Below, piece after piece: positions 1-13,159 of a stretch of DNA of 64,000 nucleotides. The stretch lies in the NCBI GenBank assembly GCA_024752435.1, contig CP103032.1, positions 558,001-622,000 of the forward strand, in the 5' to 3' direction. Position 1 is the stretch's first letter; every line of letters starts with the position of its first letter. The notes below the pieces were generated by a model. It was not told the DNA's origin. It did not search any database and saw only the letters and a program-made list of their open reading frames with translations. This DNA is from Allantophomopsis cytisporea (Eukaryota; Ascomycota; Leotiomycetes; Phacidiales; Phacidiaceae). The position numbers and the translations under genes are program-made.

Positions 1-615
1 CTGTTGTTTGAGCTGTATTCACTACGCTCGAAGAAGAGCCCGTGGCAGAAGCCGAACCAGACCCGGTCGAAGAGGTTGCTACAGCATCAAGCCCAGCTGT
101 GATTGTAATTCCAGCCCATGGCGCATTTCCATTATCGCCTCCGTCGTAGGTGGTAGTCTCGGTTCCCGGATCATTGGCACCGCTGCCTCCATATACGTTT
201 GTGCAAACTGCGTTGGCTGCTGAGGTCGAGGAGTACGAGCAATGTGCTGACCATGTGCTACAACCTAATCAGTATGCATTTAAACAGCTTAAAGGTGACG
301 TCTTACAAATCGTCTTCGCTCATAGTCATATCCATGGTGGTTGATCCAACAGTAAATGTTGCACCAGGACCCCAACCGCATTCATCGGCGTCCAAAGTCG
401 GCTGGCAGTTCATAACATAGGTTGTCAGAGAAGGACCCTGCATAAAGTTAGTACATAATAAGACAGGAACTTGTCGATATACATACAGCACTGACTACCG
501 AAGCAACCAAATCGTCCGGTCCATTATCGCTATCCTGAACTAAAAGATTTGCAATCGATGACTGAGCAATTGCAGTAGCTGCGAAGAGAGCTGTAAAGAC
601 TGGAACTGACAACAT
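1..615 (-). CDS. Secreted Ser/Thr-rich protein, 3' end outside window
   Basis: Three exons can be joined on the minus strand: 615-487, 437-307 and 257 to beyond base 1. Both introns (486-438 and 306-258) have GT..AG ends with TACTAAC or TACTGAT branch points. The ATG at 615 opens a hydrophobic signal peptide (MLSVPVFTALFAATAIAQ). Exon 2 has a Cys pair in the motifs YVMNCQP and DECGWGPG, and exon 3 has two more Cys before a Ser/Thr/Ala/Gly-rich tail. This is the look of small fungal cell-wall or GPI-anchored proteins: a signal peptide, a compact Cys domain and a low-complexity stalk. The C-terminus, where a GPI signal would lie, is missing, so anchoring is inferred. I do not recognise a named family, and no enzymatic motif is visible. 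Confidence 0.75.
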
Positions 616-1604
616 TATGCCGATAATAATTATCAATAGCGAGCGACAGGCAAATATCTTTGGGTAATAGAAAGAAAAGAGAGACGAAGAGGAATGGACC
701 TACTCTAGGGGTGGCGTCCTTTTGAAGGGGCCCGCCCTTCATTCACGATGAAGATGGTGTTGAAATGAGTTAAAGGGCTATGCTTCGGAATAAGCTTAAC
801 GAGCGCCAAAATACCTAAATTAAGCTCACTATTTCCAAGGATGACCTGCTTGGGACAACTCTCGCATAAATGGCGTTCGCGTATTGGCCTATTTTCAATT
901 CATTGGTACGATGGTTGGTGTCAGACACGGTACAACGTTCCTCCATGTGGGGAAGTCTTGATGAGAATCATTGTACTTAATTTCCAAGTATTAGATCGAT
1001 TTCTTTCTTCATGCAAGCAGATACTGGCAATAAACAGGTCCTCTCAGATAAGGATATGGCTATAAATTTCAAAAGAACATGAAATAATGTTCGCGTCAGA
1101 GTATCTACAAAAGTAAATTCGCAATTGCCACAAGACGAACACAAAATAAAGAAAGACATGATGACTAAGCAATGATTCAAAATGTCAGAATGATTCACAA
1201 TAGTGGCATGCAATGATTAAAGACAAAACAATAACTAATGCTTGGACGGTTTTTGTGAATAATACAATGACTGAGAGCAGTACATGCACAATGGCAGAAT
1301 AGCAGTTGAGAACATAATAGCGAATGATTTGAAGGCCAACTGTCCACCAATTGAATGTTGAATGTAGTGATCCAATACGGAAACGTCTCAAGACATGATA
1401 GGTTCACAGGTACATAGTTCATGCACAACGAACATGTAGGACTTTTGTGCTAAGTTCTGGTGTTCACCCACGAAGCGCGGTGCTGTGTAAAGAACACATC
1501 TGTTGAGCGATATTGCTACAAATGCGTTCAACTAATGCAGAGTAGAAAATGGCTTTAATTGAGGTGGGTATCATCAAAAATCACAACAGTAATATCGTAT
1601 ATAA
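616..1604. other. Intergenic, no gene seen
   Basis: This stretch lies between the start of the Ser/Thr-rich protein gene and the 3' end of the ABC-B gene. Open frames here are short, lack splice-consistent extensions and resemble nothing I know. It should hold the promoter of the first gene (right after base 615) and the terminator of the transporter gene (just left of 1605). Confidence 0.6.
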
Positions 1605-4600
1605 TCATCGATCCAAAGCCTGAGCTTGGCACATCTGCCAATAAACGCCTCTTTTCCCCAAGAGCTCCCCATGCTTACCTTTCTCAACCAACTTCCCTCC
1701 CTCTCCCAGCACAAAGATCGTATCGGCATTTTGTACAGTTGCAAGGCGATGCGCAACAACCACCATAGTCATAGCATGTTTCTTTCCGATCCTCTCGAAG
1801 GCCCCTTGAACCAATTTCTCAGTATCGGAATCCAGACTAGACGTGGCTTCATCTAGAAGCAGAAGCTGCGGAGAGCGTAAGAGAGCTCTAGCGATTGAAA
1901 TTCGCTGACGCTGACCACCTGAGAGAGCCACGCCTTTGGAGCCAATATCAGTGTTATAGCCTTCATCAAGTGAGGATATGAACTCATGAATCTCCGCGTC
2001 GCGGCAAGCCGAGTGCATATCTTCATCGGTAATATCGGCAGGATCGACGCCCAGCATGACATTCTCGCGGATCGTGCCTTGGAAAAGGGTTGGTTCCTGT
2101 GCAACGAGGGAGACACCGTTGCGATATTCTGCAACCGAAATCTGAGAAATATCCATGTCATCGCAGCGAATTGTTCCGTGTTGAATATCGTAAAAGCGCT
2201 CGAGAAGTGAGACGACAGTCGTCTTACCACAACCTGAAGGGCCTACTATGGCTGAAAATTGCCCCTTTTCAATCGTTAGGTTCAGACCTCGAAGGATGGG
2301 CACTTCACGAGTGGGATAAGTGAAATAAACGTTTTCGAAATCAATTTTGACGCCGCCAGACTGTCTGTCTTTTTTTGGAAGGTCGATATCTTTGCCATAG
2401 TTACGGAACGCAAGAATTCTGTTTGCCGCAGCGGCGGCTTGTGCAATATTGGGCCCGAAACTGGAGAATTGGCCGGCGGCTTCTGACCCTTGGATGATGG
2501 CCACGTAGATAACAAAAAATTGTACAGAGTCATACTCGTGGCTACCAAGTAGACGACCTCCATACCAAAATGTAAGCGCCATGCACAACAAATTGATACT
2601 ATCCGACGCAGCAAAGATCAATGTAGCCCATCGAGCTTTCTTGAACGCGTTCGATACGTGGCCTTGCAATAGGCCAGAATACCGGTTGATGATCATATCT
2701 TCGAGAGTAAGGCTCGTAACAGTTCTGTAAGCGCCAATTGCCTCTGAAGCAAATTGTGAACTTTCAGCAAAGACTTCAGCATTCATCCGCTCAAACTGTA
2801 TCTCATACTGAATACGATAGAAACCCGCCGCAAAGATTATGGGCATAGATGCAAACAGCGCAACAAGTGTTAATTTCCAACCATAAGCGAAAGCCACAGA
2901 GATACTGCCAATGACTTGAAATATTGCCACATAGACCATAGCCATGTTACTTCCAAGGAGCTGTTGCAGCTGGACTGGATCATTTGCCAATCGTGCAGTG
3001 AGAGTTCCTGAAGAGCTGTCTTTCTGATCGAAGAATGCTACGGGCTTTTGGACGATGCTTTCGAAGTATTCTTGACGGTATGTAGTGGAGACATGCTAAT
3101 AGAAATTCAGTCAAGATTCCAAGGAGGAGTTTTAGGAGGAATCTTACCACAGACAACGTATTTGAGAAAAACCCCAGAATCATATACATAATGCCAACAC
3201 CAAGGGCAAGGAAGAAGAACATCAAACCCCAATGCTCACTGGCATGAACTAGAGCAGAGCCTGTAAGTTCGAAAGCAGTCACAATCTTGGCGAAGAGGAA
3301 TGCTTGTATAGGATTGGCTGCAGCACAGCCCATCGCCGAAAGAATCGTCAGAGCGTAAATTACCCATCTGTGTTTCTGCTCATATAGCAATAAGCCGAAA
3401 CTTTGAATAAAGCCCTTGGTTTTATAAGGCAGAACTCTAGCGGTGGAAACATCCGGAAAGCTGTCTGAAATTTTACCAATGTCTTCGATATCGATCCTGG
3501 ATGAACTCTTGGCCTTGTCTTCGAGAGTTTCTGTGGGTATAGAATCCATCATCATAAGCTCCTGCGCATGAACTAAGCCATAGTATGTGCCATCTTCATT
3601 CATGAGTAGTTCTTCGTGAGTGCCTTGCTCTACCACAGATCCTTTGGTCATCACAATAATCTTGTCAGCTCGCTTGATAGTCGACAGACGGTGGGCGATG
3701 GTAACCGTTGTGCGATTCTTGGAGACACGATCTAGTGCAGCCTGTACTACTCTCTCTCCTCGCACGTCGATAGAACTGGTGGCTTCGTCAAGTAACAAAA
3801 TAGAAGGGCGCTTGATGATAGCTCTTGCAATGGCGATTCTCTGTCTTTGACCACCACTAAGTTTGATGCCAGACTCTCCTACTTGAGTATTATAGCCCTA
3901 TATATATTAGCAATGCTGGTGAATGTCGAATAATGATGGCATACATCTGGGAGTCTCCTGATAAATTCGTCTGCATATGCTTCTTTGCACGCATCCTCCA
4001 CAAGGATTTTCTTGGTCTCAGGATCTTCATGTTCCCACTTCGATCCACAAAGACCATGCGCAACGTTGTTGAAGATTGTATCACTGAAAATGAAAGGCTC
4101 CTGCTGCACTAGGCCGATAGAATTTCGCCACCACTTCAAATCGGTATCTAAAATATTCTGTCCACCAATTGTGACTGAACCAGAACATGGAGTCGCTATT
4201 TCGTTCTTCTCCAAAACTTCTTCGGTTTCAGGATGTGGCATTTCAGGATGTGGTGCACTATTTGGGTTAATTTCGTACCATCTCTGCAGTAAGCCTATTA
4301 TTGTGCTCTTGCCTGACCCAGATGGACCAACTATGGCAGTCACTTTGTTTTTCTCAAACGTGATGCTCAAGTCATTGAGGATCTTGCTATTGGGTCGGCT
4401 TGGATAGGAGAACATGATGTTGTTTAAGGCAATATCTTCGCTCGCAGATATATCTGGTTCCTTAAGTCCCTCGGTGTTCGGTATTTCAGCGTCGAGAACG
4501 TTGAAAAAGCCTGTGGCCGCACTCGCTGCTTTAGAGACGGCCATGATGGGGTTAACGATACCTCCTAATGCCGCGATGACCATCATCACCGATGAAAACA

Positions 4601-5765
4601 CACTGGAAACACTATTAGCGCCATCGTCGTGGGACGGCTGGATATCTTACATCACAACATTAGAAACACTGTGAATCCTCCCTTCGTGATACAATCTAAT
4701 GCCAAACCAGAAGCATAATCCAAAACTACCATAGGTTGCAAAAAACAAAGGCGATAGATGTAGGCCATGTAATGGAGACTACGATACCCAAATTAGTATA
4801 ATCATGGTTGGAGCTCGATTCTAGAGACTTACCATTTTAAGGCCTCTCTTTCTTGATTCTTGAACCCATTTGCTATAACGGGACGCCATACGAGATTCTG
4901 CACCACAAGCCATAACAATCCTTACAGCTTGAAAAACTTCGCTAGCTACAGTTGATGCTTTCTCATCCGCCTGATCCACACTTCTTTGTGCTCTAATAAA
5001 CATTGGGACTAGAATCCCATATGCTAGACCGATAAAGAGAAAAACGGAGCTCCCAACCAACGTCAAGAGCCATGAATAGCGGAAAGCGATGGCGTATGCG
5101 GAGACCACCATTGCAAGTGATTGTATAAAAATAGAGAGTTTCTCGGATATGCCGACTTGAATGACATTGGCAGAGTTTGTCTTAATCCTGAATCAGCTAT
5201 GATACTGTCTATCGAGTGTTGACTCACAATTGTATTGGCGGCTTCTCCTGAGGGCTTCTTGTCTAGTGCACTTATAGGCTGAGAGAAGAGAGACCGTAGG
5301 TATGCCAGGCGAAGCGTTGCAGAGAGACGAATTCCCACGAATCGATATGAGAACTACTCGGTCAGGTTGAGTTTATTGTAGAGACGAATATCAAGAATAT
5401 CTCACCATCGCAATGTACGCAAGAACAAATTTTCCAATGAACAAATATACAATGAATAGAGCATTCTGATTAACTCCGTGTCGAAATTCATGTAGCGTAA
5501 CGCCTGAACCAGGTATAAAATACTTTGTGAATGATCCAACCAGACTACCGAACACAATGTTCATAAGAGGCATAGCGACACCTGCCCCGATTGAGGAGAG
5601 TGAGCCCATGAAAAGAAGGAGTCGATCGGATGTCGTTGAGTAGCTGAAGATTCGGAGAAAATTCCCCAAGCCAACATTTTCTACCGGCTCGACCTCCTTG
5701 CTTCTAGAAATTTCTGAAGTCTCGACATGATCGTCTTCTTTCGAAAGATCATTCTGCTGAGACAT
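1605..5765 (-). CDS. Full-size ABC-B (MDR/P-glycoprotein-type) exporter
   Basis: Seven exons (5765-5406, 5353-5228, 5180-4833, 4778-4651, 4611-3945, 3897-3148, 3095-1605) join in frame to 1289 residues with the layout TMD1-NBD1-TMD2-NBD2. NBD1 has Walker A GPSGSGKST, signature LSGGQRQRIAIARA and Walker B ILLLDEATSSID. NBD2 has GPSGCGKTT, LSGGQRQRISIARA and LLLLDEATSSLD, with the H-loop AHRLATV. All key catalytic residues are present, so both ATP sites should work. The ATG at 5765 was chosen because it begins a hydrophilic tail of about 40 residues ahead of the first membrane helix; upstream in-frame sequence looks like 5' UTR. In fungi such plasma-membrane pumps export drugs, toxins or lipopeptides. 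The substrate cannot be read from sequence. One acceptor (TTAAG before 5180) is a choice made to keep the frame and the conserved TNSANVIQVGISEKL stretch. Confidence 0.93.
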
Positions 5766-6875
5766 GATCGTAAGGCAGAGTAATGACGTCGAATATCCAG
5801 CCAAGGTCAAAAAGAAATCTACAGAACGCCGTGGGAACGAGAAATGAGGAAACAAGACGTGTATAAAGCAACAGAATCTTAGAAGTAATATACAAGTAAA
5901 AGCTGCCAAGCAACAAGGGGCAAGGCTATGTTAGTAGCACAGGGAACAGAGGATTTGAACGCATAGGTGGTATGAAGCCAACACACAATATCTTGAGGTT
6001 TGTGTGAATGTGGTTCATGATTATCTGATGATTCTTGTCCGCATTAATACATTCAAACGCAGCAACCAATCAGAGAAAACAAACAGTTGAATGACTCAGA
6101 CATTTTGAGCGCTCTCTGATTCGTAATTGGATGCATCAGGGATGCTGACGTTATGTACGGTCTAATAAGGAGCCGAGTTGACTTGACTTCGGTTACTTTG
6201 TAACCTGTGTAGACTTCTGCCTGCGTCAGGCATGAACAAGGCAATCAAAACTCACCCACCCTGATTCATTTTCATTGGTATCTTCGACGATATCTCCATC
6301 CCAGAATGGATGATATAGGGTAGATATTGAAATCAATACCTCATTCAATGTCAAGTGCTTTATAAAGGCTCATAATAAGATAGACATCAATGTCATGGTT
6401 ATGAGCTCGCAGTTCGCCCTGCAAGTTAGTATATGTCTACTTAGTATGCATATATCCGACGTCTACTCGACATATTTTCGTGAAGATTGCTTACAATACA
6501 AATCAGCGGCAGGGTTGGAGAGTTACACAAGATATATGGGGCATAGGACTTGTTGAAAGTTGCCTTCATATATTGCAAGATATGAAAAACAGAGGCATTT
6601 GTATCAAACATAACACGCTTATAGCGTAGAGTAAATTACGAGGTAATTGGGAAGGAGAGTAGCAACTCCATAGAGATGTATTCGGCTTCTGATGTCTGCT
6701 ATTTGATTGTCCAGTTTTGTTCATTGTGGAATAGCTATAAGAGCACTGACAGGGGTGCTACTCTGTCTATATTTCCAATAAATATATATTGCTACTACAA
6801 CCCCGATCATGAATCAAAACGATATCCTATTTTCTAGTCTACCTTCGCACTCCCAAAGAACATGTATAGACAGAA
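5766..6875. other. Intergenic with ABC-B promoter
   Basis: About 1.1 kb upstream of the ABC-B exporter and downstream of the F-box/LRR gene. It is AT-rich, with only short frames such as one at 6053-6244 that match nothing recognisable. The transporter promoter should lie in the right-hand neighbourhood of 5765. No clear TATA box or repeat was picked out. Confidence 0.5.
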
Positions 6876-8906
6876 TTAAGCGATGTTCATACTGACTACC
6901 TTGGACTCGAATGGAGCACTTATTGTCCTGTAATAAGGCGGATCTCCGCGACCACAACATGACTTTCCGCCCCGATTAATCAGCCGTCTACGGGTGACTC
7001 CATGAAGCTGTAGAGCTACGTTGATCCTGTGGTTAACCTCTGGTTCATCTTGTAGAGGAGATCCAACGTTGAAACGTCCATCATACACGTTGTAAAAGAT
7101 CGTCGAGAGACAGGGCGTGCTGGGATAATTCCTCTCGAAATGTTCGGCAATCCTTATTGACCAAGGCCTTACTGCATTGAATTCCTCAATAATTGTCTTG
7201 CGTGTGCTGATGTTGAAGCGATCGGATTTGATCCTCAGTGTTTTGAGTGAAGCTGGCAATATCTCTGCTAGGGAAGGCAGTGTTGAAAGCCATGCATCTT
7301 CCTTCTCGGCGTCTTTACAAATTTCGGGTTCTAGCTTACCAAGGAGTATTACAGCATCGATACCTATGTAGGTAAGCGCTTGGAATCCCCGAAGTGAGGG
7401 CATGGAGATGGCATCAACCGCTACAAAATCATGTCAGTGAATGTCTTATAGAAGTTTCTTACACATACGCTCCATATTCTCCAGTGTCAATTCCTGAAGT
7501 GTATCAAAAGCATGCACTTCTAGGCTCCTTAGAACATCTTGAAGCGATGGGGATCGAAGTTTTGGGTGCAATGAATGTTTCAGGGAAAATCGCTCCAAAA
7601 ATTTCGGGAAAGCGATGATTGCTTCGAGAGCTTGAGAATTGATCGCTGTAAAAGACAGAGAAATGCTTGAAAGAGACGATGATCGAGGCTTAGAGTTCAA
7701 ATCCTCAGTCTCATTCTTACCGATTTCCACCCTTACGTATTCCAGCTTGAGGCGCTTGAGGCTAGACGAGGAGAAAAGAAGGTTGGCTAGAGACCGAGCT
7801 TTGATGTTTAACCGTGAGAGTGTAAGGTCACAGAGTGTTTGCGTGATGTTAACACCCAAACCGCCGTCATATGGCAAGGTACAATCACCGGTCGTTCTCC
7901 CGGCAATCTCGAGCTGACCGTCTTCAACTGATAATGTGGGTGATGACCCTCCTTCAACTGTGGCTACTTTCAATGCTGGAAGTGTCATAAGCGGAAGCAC
8001 CGAAACCAATGCAGAATCCTCTCGAGGATAATTCTCCAGATTCAATTCCTTGAGAGATCGATACGCATTTGGTGGCCTGCAAGCGGGGTCAAGTGCCATA
8101 AGGTGAAGAGTTTGGCCCAGACGTTCAAGAGCCAGTGGGTCTGAGCACTGCAGCTCCCTAGAGTTTTGAGGATTGAGTAAGCACTGAAGGTCTACCTTAT
8201 AACAAAGAAAGTACTTTTGAAACAAGGATTCTCACTTAAGCATAGTTAAACGAGGAAGAAGAAGGGCTATGATTGGGACCTCGCTCCCATTCCTGATCTC
8301 TGCCATCCATAACGGTTTTTCGACATCAGGAATAAACCCAGCCTCGAAAACAGCCTTCTCTAGTGACTTGAGATGTTCTGTAGAATGTTGACTACGCAAT
8401 TCCAGCTTCGTAGAATACAATTTGGCATCCATCGCAGCTTTTGTGACGGCCGGGGTTGCGGAAAAATCGATGCCATCATCATCATATATATCTATCCTCA
8501 GGTAATCCACCAGAAAATCCCGTATACAATCTTCTCTTTCGGTTCTTTCATCCTCAGATTCCGCTCCATCGATCTCCCAGCCTTCTTCACGGCAATGGAT
8601 TTTGATCCACTCGGAATCCCAGCTATCCCGGCCATGCTTTATATCAAGCACATCGATGTAATATCCAGCCCATGGGTTTCGAATACACTCGAGCAGCAAG
8701 TTCACTAAGGTGCACTCCTTTTCGTTGTCGATCCACTGACACTTGCGAAGCCGCTCTCTATGTATTTTGCGAGCATGTCCAGAGACCTCTAACAGTGAGG
8801 TAGCTTTGCAGGTGAGGATGAAGCTCAAAAGATCAGGAGGATGGACATAAAACGATATCTCGTGTAGGATATGAAGTGGCAAGCTTGAGAAGGATGCCAG
8901 AGCCAT
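6876..8906 (-). CDS. F-box-like leucine-rich-repeat protein
   Basis: Exons 8906-8236, 8157-7469 and 7420-6876 join to 634 residues. The first intron (8235-8158) needs the acceptor CTAG at 8158 to keep the frame; the second (7468-7421) is GTATGT..TGTAG. The N-terminus (LPLHILHEISFYVHPPDLLS, then F-x-L-T-C-K) has the spacing of an F-box, the segment that docks substrate adaptors to SCF ubiquitin ligases through Skp1. The middle and C-terminal parts carry irregular leucine-rich segments such as LCDLTLSRLNIKARSLANLL, LKRLKLEYVRV and LQELTLENM, as in the large, poorly characterised F-box/LRR families of filamentous fungi. An Asp/Glu-rich stretch lies near residues 105-150. Its target is unknown. 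The F-box call is moderate because it rests on spacing by eye. Confidence 0.75.
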
Positions 8907-10425
8907 GTGGGAGTGATAGTTTGACGAAAAGAATCACCTGGTAGCTAGTACGTTTAGCCGGCTATGTTGTCGAAGCTGCGCACTTGCTTCAGCTTGATAT
9001 AATATTGAAGAATGTAAGGTAATGAATGAGGCTGAGCGTATGAAAACCCACATCAAATGGTTGTCTGGGAAAATAGGGGAGATGTTTCCATTTGAGGTTA
9101 GTCGCGGACGGCTGCCTATATTATCTTACGTAATACATGGTATTTCTTTGCTGGTAACTAGGTCAGGTAGGAAAGCACCACCCTGTCTGTAACGGTATAT
9201 ATCCATGATATTACGACGTTAACGTAGTATCTAATGACTAATTCTATAGTAGGAGTCGGAGTATATGCAAATGACTCATCGACTCGGCCAACTTGGTGAG
9301 TCGACCTACTCTCTACCGAGTCAGGTCCGAGTCGAGGTTATGATCTGACTCGACCTGACTCGGCTTGCACCCTGGTAGAAGTTGATGAATTAGATACTAC
9401 CAACATACTAATCAAAACCACACATCGTCAACAGTTTCTCATACCTACAGATGGGCTGCTATTACTACCATGATTATAATTGAACAGCGGATCGATTGTA
9501 AACTGTATGGCATCACTATCAAGAACACAAGATGTCTATAGATTCACACTTTCACAATAAGTAGTACTGTTTCATAAAATTTTGATTACAAAGGAGCATA
9601 ATCATTATGTATTTGCCGACATATACAACCTATCTTAGTACCGGGGTTATATTCATACAAAAAGAATATATATTCCACAGACTAGTTGATCAATTGGTTA
9701 AATTAGGAAGCTTTTGTTTACGACTACAAGTACATGGTTATTGATATAGGTAGTTCATGAAGAGTTCTTATACATGTGGCATCCAGATTTCGCTCTATTC
9801 CATGACTTAACATGTGAGTCATTTATGCACATGTATTTCATGAATTTACTATGTAAAAGGATTTGGAAGCCATAAGACTATCTAATTAGTGTCAAGTGAT
9901 TAGTTAATATCCTCAATTTGATATAATCCTAAGATATTGCAGTACACGTATTTGCATTTTAAGAATGAATAACAATAGAAGCAGTATCCTTGACCTCAAT
10001 ATATCGATCAAAGATGAAAATACATCTCGTACCAAGATCCGTAGACCATTGGTACTGACTATATTTGAACTGCTAAGTATCCAAGGGACCATATGGCAAA
10101 GCTTCTAATGAATTTGTCAGTGACTATCTATTTAATGCAATACATGAATACGAAAAAAGAAAAAAGAATCTATATCTACTGAATTGAGTTCATAATACAG
10201 TTCAGTTTTGCGGCAAACCTGAGTATTGAATCTGCTATGATATTCAACAATGAATGTTAACTTGTGAATACAACTATCATCTGAGCCTGAACCCAATACC
10301 CAAAGAAATGTGCTTGCTTCTCCACTATCGAAGCTATATTGTATCCTAGGCTCTTCTCTCTCCTTTTCCACACACTGCCTGCAAATAATCCTTCTCTAAA
10401 TCAGCTTGTGGAAGAAGTGAGTGTG
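8907..10425. other. AT-rich gene-poor spacer
   Basis: About 1.5 kb of AT-rich DNA with no supportable gene. The only longer frame (10132-10371, minus) is low in complexity and has no recognisable motif. The promoter of the F-box/LRR gene must lie near 8907. A cluster of GACTCG motifs sits at 9250-9366 and is listed separately. Confidence 0.55.
9250..9366. repeat. Cluster of GACTCG / CGAGTC motifs
   Basis: Within about 115 bp the hexamer GACTCG or its complement, or one-base variants, occurs about eight times in both orientations. Several copies extend to TGACTC, and one is the palindromic-type TGACTCA. The flanks are plain AT-rich sequence. TGACTC(A) is the core of the fungal Gcn4/CpcA binding site, but no gene start is close on either side, so this may equally be a decayed short repeat. 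Confidence 0.55.
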
Positions 10426-11157
10426 CTATTCAACAACTACGCGAAGTGGTGTCCGATGGAACCGAATATCTCTGCGTTCATGGCGATCATGCGATATTGA
10501 GCCGTCGACGATTATTGTCTTGCTTTCTTCACCGGGGAGGCGTTTGAGGAAATCTGCGCTGACGATATCCGTATCTTGCAGGATGCCTGCATCAGCGATG
10601 TCCATATCTTGCAATATTTCTTCCACATGGATTTGAATCGCCGTTCGAGGGTGATTCCAGTTCTGTGCCACGGACTGCTTCACAGGGCTGATGACTAGAG
10701 CAGAGAATCGAGGTATAAGTAGTCTTTCATATATGAACTCTGTGTCATCACAGTCCGTTTCAGAGGAGGAAGAGCTAATGTCGTCGTCGTCATAGTCATC
10801 GACATCGTCGTCATCATCGTCATCGTCATCGTTTGATCTTCCGGCATCGACGGAATCCAATATGGACTTGTTTGGTTCTTGGACTGAAAGAACCTCTTTG
10901 GCGAAGGCCTTTCTCCTTTCCAGGCCACTGGTCACAGATCTGCCAACACTTTCAGCGAGTTGGTATTCTATCTCATCATTCTTCCAGTCCGCATGACATA
11001 TTCCTGCCCACGGTGCATCAACATATCCATCCCGGATTTTGTCCAACAAATTTGCATGATGAACAAGCCTCCCTGGTCGATATTCAGGACGTGCAATCTC
11101 ATCAAAAAGTTTCTGCCGTGCTAATAGATAAAAGTGATATGCTTTGAAGTTGTCCAT
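10426..11157 (-). CDS. Orphan protein with acidic Asp run
   Basis: A single uninterrupted frame of 243 residues begins at an ATG at 11157. The first 90 residues are normal globular sequence (HFYLLARQKLFDEIARPEY, then HADWKNDEIEYQLAESVG). Residues about 108-125 are nearly all Asp, followed by a Ser run, and the rest is hydrophilic. No catalytic motif, signal peptide or membrane segment is visible. The Asp run comes from a TCG/TCA trinucleotide tract on the plus strand at 10783-10831, so its length is likely variable. I do not recognise the family. Length, composition and frame support a real gene, but expression is unproven, and a further 3' or 5' exon cannot be excluded. Confidence 0.55.
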   Translation of the reverse strand: MDNFKAYHFYLLARQKLFDEIARPEYRPGRLVHHANLLDKIRDGYVDAPWAGICHADWKNDEIEYQLAESVGRSVTSGLERRKAFAKEVLSVQEPNKSILDSVDAGRSNDDDDDDDDDVDDYDDDDISSSSSETDCDDTEFIYERLLIPRFSALVISPVKQSVAQNWNHPRTAIQIHVEEILQDMDIADAGILQDTDIVSADFLKRLPGEESKTIIVDGSISHDRHERRDIRFHRTPLRVVVE

Positions 11158-13159
11158 AATTTGAACGTTGTATTGAAACCTAAGGGACTAATTTTGAAAA
11201 CACTCTTATAGTACGTTTGTTTTATATCGTAAGAACTCTTTTAGTGTTACGGCTCTTGCACACAGCAAATATTCCTCACCCGTGAGGATTCCACGCGGGA
11301 AATTCAAATTTTGGAAATTACGGTCAAAACTGAAGTGGTAAACTTTCTGACACATGTGCACTTCGCAAACCAAGAACATGGACAGTCCGAAATATCTCAA
11401 ATATACTACTGTAGTACAGTATGTACTACACTTATTGGCAATAACAATGCCGCTTCAGGCCCCGAGGCTGATTAGTTTTACATAGAGTTTTCTGCAAGCG
11501 ACAGGGCTTAAAGCTACACGGAACTTCATGTGCAGTTATGTAAGGCTAAAGGCCTAGAACGTGATGTCGTATCAGTTGTACTAAAAGTATCCACAATTGA
11601 CTAAAAATGTACAGTCAGGTATGTTGTCAACATGGCTTTTTGGCGCCCGAACATATAACATGAGAAGTTTTGGGGTTTCGAGTATAGTACAGTATGTACG
11701 TAGTCGTAACTTTGACACGCCATCGGTAGGTGCGGAAACCATATAAATGTGACAGAAAAGCCAGCTCATTGAAGAGCCTGTGATTGGTTTCCCTTACAAT
11801 CGAACTTGACTGATCTTGTTACACAATGATTGCCTTGATTTGATCCACAACCGCGTGGAGTGTGGAAAGCATCCAAAGGCCATTTGGAACCTGATAATTT
11901 GACATTAGCCGCATGAGTACGACTTCAATAAGGTTTGTTTTCATGGCTTTATGAATTCCCATAGGTTGAAAGCGACCTGTTGAAAAACCTCCGAAGATCG
12001 ACATACCCGCCAACGATCTTAACCTTGATTTATTTTTTATTTTGACATGGTAAGTCTAACCGACACCAGTTTCGAATCAAAACATGCAGAGAAATGTTCA
12101 CTACATACCTACACAGATGAGAAATAGATTCACGCACCAGTGGCTGACAGAACTCACGCCGCACTGTGAGAGGTGGGTGCATGAGTGTTGTTATCCATTG
12201 GTAGGTATGGTAGCGAGGTCACGTCTTCCGTCCGCTTTGGGCAGGTACATGCTAGCCATCCTCGAAAGCACATATCATCGAAGGCACACTTACTGCTCAC
12301 GAACCATCTGAGTATCCTTCCGCACCAGCATTGTGTCTCGTCTCAAGTTGAATCCAGATGAGGGACATCTGACTGCTGCGAAGCCTGCCTATCGCATATC
12401 TCTAAGAAATAAGAGAAAGCGGGCTATGTTCCTTCTCGGAGCAAAGGCTAACAGCAACAAACACTTGTAAGCGACATCAGCAGCAATTCGAGAACTGATA
12501 CACACGAATAATACAGAAATCGGCTTCTATACAAAGAACATTTCCAAAAGTCTTGAAATTTCACAAAAATCGTTGTTACTCTCTTAAGAGGCGGTATACC
12601 AACTTTCGAGTCCCTCTTAAAGTGTTATATCAGTCCATGAATATAATTCTGAGGTTTAATCTGGCAGATTAAAATTGCAGAGAGTGCTAGGTTTTGTGTT
12701 TCCCGCATATCTACGCACATATGTAAAAGAGCAGACACAAGTTCAACTTCGTTGCAGAATTCAAGATTATAGATCCCGATACACGGTTTAGATACAAGAT
12801 CGCGTGACCGACGTCGATGAAATATGCTGTGCTATGTTAAAAGCGGGATCTTCACTTTCACGCTATCAGAACGTGAGTAAAAAACTGGCCTGTGGCATGT
12901 TTTAGACTTTGATTTGGGTCTGCAAACGAAGAAGTGCTGAAATGCAGTTCTTCTTTCCATGAGTCCAGAAACATAGACAAGAGGTAAAACTCAGAACGTC
13001 ACTAGCAGGTGTCACCAGCTCTCAAGTGAAGTGGATCTCAAAAGGTGGAATATAAATAATGGAAAATCCACTATGATTTCATACTGGAACATCAACCCTA
13101 CATTAACACGACTTCTTACATCTCATAATTGATCAACCATCAAAAATCATCCCCTCGCC
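11158..13159. other. Gene-poor spacer with MARVEL promoter
   Basis: Two kilobases without a gene I can support. Short frames at 11206-11400, 11581-11769, 11819-12013 and 12084-12311 have no recognisable motif and no coherent splicing. The right edge holds the promoter of the MARVEL gene. Confidence 0.55.
13051..13058 (+). promoter_or_regulatory. TATA box of the MARVEL gene
   Basis: TATAAATA lies 102 bases before the ATG at 13160. The stretch between is rich in C and T, as is common just upstream of fungal start sites. The position fits a start of transcription around 13085-13100. Confidence 0.5.
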
